From Croceivirga sp. (GTDB lineage Bacteria > Bacteroidota > Bacteroidia > Flavobacteriales > Flavobacteriaceae): a stretch of DNA of 64,000 nucleotides. The notes under the pieces were generated by a model, which did no database searches, was not told the origin of the DNA, and saw nothing but the letters and a program-made list of their open reading frames with translations. Shown one piece after another: positions 57,748-64,000 of this stretch; the first letter of the stretch is position 1, and each line of letters begins with the position of its first letter. Location: positions 124,001 through 188,000 of the forward strand of contig JANQRG010000042.1 in the NCBI GenBank assembly GCA_028284665.1. The letters are read 5' to 3'. Both the position numbers and the translations under genes were made by a program.

Positions 57748-60700
57748 ATGAATCCCTCTTTACGATTTACGATTCCATCAAAGGGGAGGCTTCTTTGGGC
57801 AACTCTTTCAGTATTGTGCCTCCATGTCTCTTTTGCGGGAAACTACCCCTTGGATGAGACCATTTGGAGCTATGCTTTTGAACAGGCAGCACAGGAAAAA
57901 ACAGTTACAGGAAAAATTCTGGACGAATCGGGAGAGCCCTTGTTCGGTGCCAATATTTTGGAAAAAGGCACCAATAATGGCGCTCAGTCCGATTTTGATG
58001 GCAACTTTTCCATTACTGTTTCCGGAGATGATGCCATATTGGTCATTTACTATGTAGGTTATGCCACGCAGGAGATTACTGTTGGCACCCAAACCAATTT
58101 TACCGTGCAATTAGAGGTTAGCGCTGCAAGTTTGGATGAGGTGGTGGTCGTGGGGTACGGTACCCAGAAAAAACGCAACGTAGCCGGATCCATTAGCACC
58201 ATTGATGGAGAATCCGTAAATACCGTGGTCACCGGGAACCCAACACAGGCCCTTGTGGGGAAGGCAACAGGGGTACGGGTGGAGACCAACGGAGGGGCAC
58301 CCGGAGCTGGAGCTACAGTGATCATTAGAGGAACAGGATCGTTGAGCAATCAGGATCCCTTATATGTGGTTGATGGGGTTTTCTCGGATAACATCAATTT
58401 TTTAAACCCTAGTGATATTGAGTCCATTCAAGTATTAAAGGATGCTTCCACGGCTTCCATATATGGAGCCCGATCCGGGCAGGGGGTGGTCATTGTCACC
58501 ACCAAAAAAGGGAGAACAGGGCAACCTATGAAAATTGATTTTGATATGAGTTTGGGGGTTGCCACCGAAATACGACAACTTGATTTTCTTAATGCCTCGG
58601 AGTACATTGCCAATAGGGAACAGGCCTTTATCAACGATGGAACCCCATTGCCGGCCAACTTTTTTGATTTTGATCCCAACGTTGATTCCGATATACAGGA
58701 CGCCTCGTTGCGAACGGCCATAGTGCAAAACTATGGATTACGAATAGCTGGGGGTGGAAAAAACAGTACCTATAATATTTCTTTGAACCGCTTGGATCAA
58801 GAGGGTGTGGTAAGGGCTTCTAGTTTTGAGCGAAATTCCTTAAGGATAAATACTTCTTTGACCCGTGGAAGGTTTGCATTGAGTCAATCCTTATTCCTGT
58901 CAAGATCTATAGATCGACCAAATGAAGATTTTGGACGGGAATATGGCCATTTGCCCATTACTCCAATAAGGGATGCAAGCTTGGACGGTGGATTTGCAGC
59001 GGCCAATACAGGAGTAGCGGGAGTGAGCCGGTCTTCGAACTGGTTGGGCGTGGCCACGCTTACGGAACGACGCATCACCAATGACAATGTACTTGGAAAT
59101 CTTTCCGGGACCTATGAGATATTCGACGGGCTTAAGTACAAGTTAAACCTTTCGTTGAATTATAATAACAGTAGAAACTTCACCTTTGTACCTACGTACT
59201 TTACCAGCAATTCCGATGTAGGACAAAATCCTTTGGCAGATCTAATAGATACCAGGGGGACCTTTGTGTCCACCATCGTGGAAAATCTACTTACTTATAC
59301 CAAAAGTTTTGGAAACCACAATATAGATGCTTTGGCAGGGTATTCCGAACAAAGGGATGTTAATGAGGATCTCAGCATTCAAGTAGAAGGATTTCTAAGT
59401 AACGATACAAGAACAGTAAATGCCGGGAATAATGTGGTGGACCGGTTCGGAGGAAAATTCCCTAGGAACATAAGAAGTTTTTTTGGAAGAATAAACTATG
59501 ATTACGCCGAACGGTATTTGTTTACGGCCTCCCTTAGGCGCGATGGGTCTTCCAACTTCGGGGAAGACAATCGTTTTGGTGTTTTCCCTGCCGTGGGCGT
59601 GGGCTGGAATATCAGTGAAGAGCCGTTTTTTAAAATTGATGCCGTGGACAATTTAAAGCTACGGGGCAGTTGGGGAAGGTTAGGTTCGGACAATCTACAG
59701 CCTTTTCAATATATCACTGCTTTAAATATTACGAGTCAATATACCCTGGGAGCCAACCAGCAGCGGATAAGTGGGGTCTCCCAAATCCAATTTTCCAATC
59801 CGGATTTGAAATGGGAGGAGACCACAACCACAGATATTGGTATAGAAGGGAGTCTCTATGGGGGCAAATTGGTATTTGAGGCGGGTTATTTTAACAAAAG
59901 ATCGGAGGATATTTTGACCGCCCTTCCCATTAACCCCACATCGGGGACAAACGTGGCCATCCCTTTCAATGCAGCCACAGTAGAAAATACGGGTTTTGAA
60001 TTTTCAATGACTTATAATAAAGTAGCTGGGGATTTTACCTATTCCATAACGGGCAACTTCTCTACATTGGACAACGAGGTTACGGATCTTGGTGAAGGGG
60101 TCAATCCAATTAGAAGCGGTTTTTTTACCGATGAATCCTTTGCTGCAACTAGGACAGAAGCGGGCTTTCCCGTGGCCTATTTTTATGGATATAAAACAAA
60201 CGGGGTGTACCAAAGCCAGGCCGAGATCGATGCTGATGGATTGGCCGGTCGTTCTGCGGTACCGGGTGATCTGCGTTTTGTGGATCTCAATGGAGATGGT
60301 GTCCTTAATGCAGATGATCAAACCTTTTTAGGTAGTCCAATCCCTGATTTTGAGTACAGTGTCAATTTTGCTTCCCAATACAAAGGCTTTGACCTGACGC
60401 TGTTTTTCCAGGGTGTGGCGGGAAGAGAGATATGGAATGGCCGCCGTTTTGAAGGGGTTTTTGTACCCAATGGACCCAAAAGAGGTATCGCCCGTGATGC
60501 CTGGACACCCAACAACCCCTCCAATATCGTACCAAGGGCTACCATTGGGGATGCCGGCGTAAACCGCAGGGAATCGGATTTCTATGTGGAGGATGGTTCC
60601 TACTTCAGATTGCAAAACGCCACGCTGGGGTATTCCTTTCCCCAACAGGTCATTGATAAGCTGTCTTTGGACAAACTACGACTTTTTGTAAATGTAGAGA

Positions 60701-60849
60701 ATGCCTTTATTATAGATAATTATTCGGGCTATTTCCCGGAACTCGGTAGAAACATTAGAAGGGGGAACGATTTGTTTAACAGGGGGGTAGATGAAAACGC
60801 CTATCCCGTTCCCCGAACATTAACCTTTGGTTTGCAAGTATCCCTATAA
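57748..60849 (+). CDS. SusC/RagA-type TonB-dependent outer-membrane transporter
   Basis: 1033 residues. N-terminal signal region, a carboxypeptidase-regulatory-like domain (VTGKILDESGEPLFGANILE, DFDGNFSITVSG), the SusC plug (VVVGYGTQKKRNVAGSIS, VIIRGTGSLSNQDPLYVVDG, VLKDASTASIYGARSGQGVV) and a 22-strand-type barrel ending in Leu-Gln-Val-Ser-Leu. Imports glycan fragments, with SusD, using TonB energy. The linked fucosidases point to fucose-containing oligosaccharides. susD starts 17 bp downstream. Confidence 0.96.
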   Translation: MNPSLRFTIPSKGRLLWATLSVLCLHVSFAGNYPLDETIWSYAFEQAAQEKTVTGKILDESGEPLFGANILEKGTNNGAQSDFDGNFSITVSGDDAILVIYYVGYATQEITVGTQTNFTVQLEVSAASLDEVVVVGYGTQKKRNVAGSISTIDGESVNTVVTGNPTQALVGKATGVRVETNGGAPGAGATVIIRGTGSLSNQDPLYVVDGVFSDNINFLNPSDIESIQVLKDASTASIYGARSGQGVVIVTTKKGRTGQPMKIDFDMSLGVATEIRQLDFLNASEYIANREQAFINDGTPLPANFFDFDPNVDSDIQDASLRTAIVQNYGLRIAGGGKNSTYNISLNRLDQEGVVRASSFERNSLRINTSLTRGRFALSQSLFLSRSIDRPNEDFGREYGHLPITPIRDASLDGGFAAANTGVAGVSRSSNWLGVATLTERRITNDNVLGNLSGTYEIFDGLKYKLNLSLNYNNSRNFTFVPTYFTSNSDVGQNPLADLIDTRGTFVSTIVENLLTYTKSFGNHNIDALAGYSEQRDVNEDLSIQVEGFLSNDTRTVNAGNNVVDRFGGKFPRNIRSFFGRINYDYAERYLFTASLRRDGSSNFGEDNRFGVFPAVGVGWNISEEPFFKIDAVDNLKLRGSWGRLGSDNLQPFQYITALNITSQYTLGANQQRISGVSQIQFSNPDLKWEETTTTDIGIEGSLYGGKLVFEAGYFNKRSEDILTALPINPTSGTNVAIPFNAATVENTGFEFSMTYNKVAGDFTYSITGNFSTLDNEVTDLGEGVNPIRSGFFTDESFAATRTEAGFPVAYFYGYKTNGVYQSQAEIDADGLAGRSAVPGDLRFVDLNGDGVLNADDQTFLGSPIPDFEYSVNFASQYKGFDLTLFFQGVAGREIWNGRRFEGVFVPNGPKRGIARDAWTPNNPSNIVPRATIGDAGVNRRESDFYVEDGSYFRLQNATLGYSFPQQVIDKLSLDKLRLFVNVENAFIIDNYSGYFPELGRNIRRGNDLFNRGVDENAYPVPRTLTFGLQVSL

Positions 60850-60866
60850 ACTGAAAAAAAAGCGCA

Positions 60867-62414
60867 ATGAAAAAATTAAAAAGAATTCTAACGGCCCTAT
60901 CGGCAGCTATCATAGTATTTGTAGCCTGTGATGATAACCTTTTGGAGGTAACCGATGAGAACAGGTTAAATCCTGATGTGTTTTGGCAGACCGGGGAGCA
61001 TGCCAGATTGGCCATCATTGGAGCGTACAGCCCCTTGGCCAATCAGTTTGGCTGGGGAAGAATGATGCCCATACATACCATGTATCGATCCGATGCCACA
61101 AACCCTATTCCTGCACAAGGAATAATCACCGATCCCGCCAATTTTTCAATTGAACCCACTTTCGGAAGGTTGCAGGAAGCCTGGGGGGAATTCTGGAAAA
61201 CCATACTCAGGGCCAATACCATACTGGTGGAGGTGCCCGGTATAGAAGATCCTTCTTTTTCCGAGGAAGAGAAAAACGCGATCCTAGGGGAAGCCTACTT
61301 TTTAAGAGGGTTTCAATATTTTTATTTGGTAACCATGTTCCGAAATGTTCCCTTGATCACAGAGCCTGCTGAATCATTAGCAGAGGTACAAAGAGCCCCA
61401 GCAGATCCTGAAGAGGTTTGGCAACAAGTCATCAGCGATCTAAGAATGGCGCAATCCTTATTGCCGGAGTCCTGGGGTACAGATAATATAGGTAGGGCTA
61501 CCTGGGGTGCCGCCACCGGAATGCTTGGCAAGACCCATCTCTATCGTTCTGGTATTGACAATGTGAATGAATATGCAGAAGCTGCTGCCGAGTTTAGACG
61601 AATTATTGATTCCGGGATTTATAGTTTGATGCCCAATCATGAGGATAACTTTGGGGATGACCAGGAAAACAATATGGAATCCCTTTTTGAGATTCAGTTG
61701 GACGACGCTACCATAGGTTGGGGAGCAGATGGGCTGAACGATCTAAGGACGGCCGCCTGGGAGCCGGATCTGGCACCTCCCGGCTTTACCAGCCAATCCG
61801 GAATGTTGATCAACACCTGGGTACGGGAGGCCTTCCTTACAGAAACCACAACAGACGGTCAAACCGATCCCAGGGCTTTTTCTACCATCGTTTATGATTA
61901 TCCGGGGGCCATGATGTATGAAACGCCATTTGCAGAAGCGTTCGCAGATCTGAATACCGTAACCGTGCGGAAGTATCTCGATTTCAGACCAGGTAAGACC
62001 CAGTCCGATTTTGGTTTTGCCGGTTTCCCCTCGGTCATTAACTGGCGGATTATGCGGTATGCGGATATATTGTTGCTATATGCAGAAGCGGAAAACGAAG
62101 TGAGCGGAGGAAGCCAGATGGCCTTGGATGCCTTAAACCAGGTGAGGACAAGGGCCAATATGCCGGCAAGGACGTCCACCGATCAGGCTACACTTAGGCA
62201 ACAGGTTAGGGACGAACGCGTTCTGGAGCTTATTTTTGAAGGAGATCGCTATCACGATCTGCTGCGCTGGGGCTTGATTCCCGAAGCCATAACGGACGAT
62301 CTAAAATCCAATATGGGCGGCTCTCAGTATGTCCCGGGAAGGGAATATTTACCCATTCCGCAGATAGAAATTGATACTAATCCGTTCTATGAGCAAAACC
62401 CCGGATACAATTAA
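60867..62414 (+). CDS. SusD/RagB-type glycan-binding lipoprotein
   Basis: 515 residues. Lipoprotein signal ending in a Cys (AAIIVFVACDDNLLEVTDEN). SusD fold: DVFWQTGEHARLAIIGAYSP, LGEAYFLRGFQYFYLVTMFRNVPL, WGAATGMLGKTHLYRSG, ILLLYAEAENEV, LNQVRTRANMP, and the C-terminal RVLELIFEGDRYHDLLRWG then YLPIPQIEI. It caps the SusC barrel at the cell surface and captures glycan. Confidence 0.96.
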   Translation: MKKLKRILTALSAAIIVFVACDDNLLEVTDENRLNPDVFWQTGEHARLAIIGAYSPLANQFGWGRMMPIHTMYRSDATNPIPAQGIITDPANFSIEPTFGRLQEAWGEFWKTILRANTILVEVPGIEDPSFSEEEKNAILGEAYFLRGFQYFYLVTMFRNVPLITEPAESLAEVQRAPADPEEVWQQVISDLRMAQSLLPESWGTDNIGRATWGAATGMLGKTHLYRSGIDNVNEYAEAAAEFRRIIDSGIYSLMPNHEDNFGDDQENNMESLFEIQLDDATIGWGADGLNDLRTAAWEPDLAPPGFTSQSGMLINTWVREAFLTETTTDGQTDPRAFSTIVYDYPGAMMYETPFAEAFADLNTVTVRKYLDFRPGKTQSDFGFAGFPSVINWRIMRYADILLLYAEAENEVSGGSQMALDALNQVRTRANMPARTSTDQATLRQQVRDERVLELIFEGDRYHDLLRWGLIPEAITDDLKSNMGGSQYVPGREYLPIPQIEIDTNPFYEQNPGYN

Positions 62415-62469
62415 AGCCATGGAATTGGATAATGGAGGATTGATTTTACAAAAAATGAATGCTTAAAAA

Positions 62470-63891
62470 ATGAAGACAACCGTTTATATCATAACCCTAC
62501 TCCTGTTTGTTTCTTGCCAACAAAAGAAAAAGGAAGAACCGGAAGGGGCAATTACGAAGGTGGATTACTTAAAAGAATCCAGAGCCGATTTTGATAAGCG
62601 CATGGCCTGGTGGCGGGATGCCCGGTTTGGCATGTTCATCCATTGGGGGGCATATGCAGTTCCTGCAGGAGTACACAATGGGGAAGAAACTGAATTTATC
62701 GCGGAATGGATCATGAATTCTGCCCGTATCCCAATAACAGAGTATGAAGACTATGTGAGGCAGTTTGACCCCCAACAATTCGATGCCGATCGCTGGATGC
62801 AATTGGCCAGTGAGGCAGGGATGAAATACTTGGTGATTACCTCAAAACACCATGACGGATTTTGTTTGTGGGATTCCAAGGTTTCGGGCTATGACATTAT
62901 GGATTTTTCGCCTTATAAAAAAGATGTGTTAAAGGCCTTGTCAGCCGCCTGCAAAAAATATGGGATCCGTTTCGGCCTGTACCATTCCATTATGGACTGG
63001 CACCATCCCGACGCACAGTCCATCAACGAGCCGCATTATTGGAACTTTGAAGGGGGGAATAAAATCAATCCCAGGTTTCCGGAGTATTTGGAGGACTATC
63101 TTAAACCCCAATTAAAGGAATTGGTGGAAGCATACGATCCGGATATTCTTTGGTTTGATGGCGAGTGGGTGGACGATTATACCCATGAACAGGGACAGGC
63201 CTTATACCAGTATGTACGTGAGTTAAAGCCTGAAATCATTATCAATAATCGCGTGGACAAAGGAAGGCAGGGCATGCAGGGAATGAATGCCGAAGGAAAT
63301 TTTGCGGGTGATTTTGGTACCCCCGAACAGGAGATCCTGGCTACTACTTCAGATTTTGACTGGGAGTCTTGTATGACCATGAACGATACCTGGGGCTATG
63401 ACCAAACAGATGAAAACTGGAAATCTACAGCGCAATTATTGCACAACCTGGTGGATGTAACGGCCAAAGGAGGCAATTATCTGTTGAATATAGGGCCAAC
63501 AGCAGAAGGTGTAATCCCTGAAGCCAGTGTGGTACGGCTTCAGGAAATAGGAAAATGGCTAAAAACCAGCGGGGAGGCCGTTTATGGAACCCAAAGGTTG
63601 GAAAAAGGCTATAGACAACCCGACTCGTTATTATACACGCGTAAAAAAGGGTCAGATACCTTTTATGCTATTCAAATGGCTGAATTGCCTCCGACCATTA
63701 CCCTCGAAAATTTGCTGGGGAATGAAAACACCACCATCTCTTTACTGGCCAACCAGGAGATTTCATTGGAATGGACTATTTCTGAAAATGGTAAGATCAC
63801 CATTGAGCGTCCCGGGGACCTGGATCTTTCCAGCTGGGACAATACCAAGGCCTGGGCTTTTAGGGTAGAGAATGCCAAGGAAAAATTGTAA
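62470..63891 (+). CDS. GH29 alpha-L-fucosidase, lipoprotein (second copy)
   Basis: 473 residues. Lipoprotein signal VYIITLLLFVSCQQ, unlike the signal-peptidase-I type of the first copy. GH29 marks: WWRDARFGMFIHWGAYAVP, ITSKHHDGFCLWDSK, YHSIMDWHHPDA, and the nucleophile Asp in PDILWFDGEWVDD. Being a lipoprotein it may sit at the cell surface with SusD, trimming fucose before import. 55 bp after susD, same transcript. Confidence 0.95.
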   Translation: MKTTVYIITLLLFVSCQQKKKEEPEGAITKVDYLKESRADFDKRMAWWRDARFGMFIHWGAYAVPAGVHNGEETEFIAEWIMNSARIPITEYEDYVRQFDPQQFDADRWMQLASEAGMKYLVITSKHHDGFCLWDSKVSGYDIMDFSPYKKDVLKALSAACKKYGIRFGLYHSIMDWHHPDAQSINEPHYWNFEGGNKINPRFPEYLEDYLKPQLKELVEAYDPDILWFDGEWVDDYTHEQGQALYQYVRELKPEIIINNRVDKGRQGMQGMNAEGNFAGDFGTPEQEILATTSDFDWESCMTMNDTWGYDQTDENWKSTAQLLHNLVDVTAKGGNYLLNIGPTAEGVIPEASVVRLQEIGKWLKTSGEAVYGTQRLEKGYRQPDSLLYTRKKGSDTFYAIQMAELPPTITLENLLGNENTTISLLANQEISLEWTISENGKITIERPGDLDLSSWDNTKAWAFRVENAKEKL

Positions 63892-63951
63892 TGGTTCGGT
63901 AGATGATAGCATGGAGAAGAGCATACAGTTGATATGTTTGAGTTAGTTGAT

Positions 63952-63984
63952 ATTTGGGCACGCCTGATCCCAGGCTGCCCAAAT
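63952..63984 (+). terminator. Hairpin after the second fucosidase
   Basis: ATTTGGGCA pairs with TGCCCAAAT, and GCCTG with CAGGC inside, 14 bp in all with one bulged base and an ATCC loop. No T tract follows, so it may be a processing or stabilising hairpin rather than an intrinsic terminator. The window ends 16 bases later. Confidence 0.5.
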
Positions 63985-64000
63985 CTTACTATAAAACGAG

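Overview
The window looks like a chromosomal segment of a flavobacterium (phylum Bacteroidota, probably family Flavobacteriaceae). The evidence is SusC/SusD outer-membrane proteins, PorP/SprF and PD40 proteins of the type IX secretion/gliding type, many N-terminal lipoprotein signals, Bacteroidota-type promoters (-7 box TAnnTTTG, TTG near -33), near absence of Shine-Dalgarno sites, and a two-domain-type LeuA. A marine, alga-associated lifestyle is inferred from the fucose locus only. No tRNA, rRNA, CRISPR array, insertion sequence or prophage was recognised.

Layout. 1-9 kb: 3' part of glyA, a TPR histidine kinase with its LuxR-type regulator, a 47-residue lipoprotein-like gene, a LytTR protein with a degenerate receiver, a beta-helix lipoprotein, a thioesterase and a glutamine cyclotransferase, then the SRP RNA. 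9-20 kb: an SDR, a transaldolase, thioredoxin-fold lipoproteins, an ABC-F ATPase, a fasciclin protein and pheT. 19-23.4 kb: leucine operon leuA-leuC-leuD-leuB on the minus strand. 23.5-35.5 kb: housekeeping genes (panB, a pseudouridine synthase, sdaA, dnaK), a GH65 phosphorylase and a PAP2 phosphatase. 35.5-43 kb: a LuxR-type regulator with Glu in place of the phospho-Asp, PorP/SprF and PD40 proteins, an esterase and an AbgB-like M20 hydrolase. 43.5-47 kb: two small membrane proteins and ppsA.

47-64 kb is an L-fucose utilisation locus. Two GH29 alpha-L-fucosidases and a SusC/SusD pair release and import fucose. FucP carries it across the inner membrane and a mutarotase sets the anomer. A non-phosphorylating route follows: fucose dehydrogenase, lactonase, fuconate dehydratase, 2-keto-3-deoxyfuconate dehydrogenase, and an FAH-family hydrolase giving pyruvate plus L-lactate. 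The last operon gene, an FMN L-lactate dehydrogenase, turns lactate into pyruvate, and ppsA can then make PEP. There is no fucose isomerase, kinase or aldolase in the window.

The main new observation is a shared control element. GGC-A7-(G/A)TA(T/C)CAT-like sites followed by a weaker second half-site lie upstream of four transcription units (fuconate dehydratase operon, first fucosidase, susC, ppsA). They sit exactly 58 bp (57 bp at ppsA, with a compensating 1-bp deletion in the site) before a TAnnTTTG-type -7 box. The araC-type gene in the locus is the obvious candidate for the protein that binds them. The first fucosidase also has an intrinsic-terminator-like hairpin in its leader, covered by a 32-codon ORF whose stop overlaps the fucosidase start.
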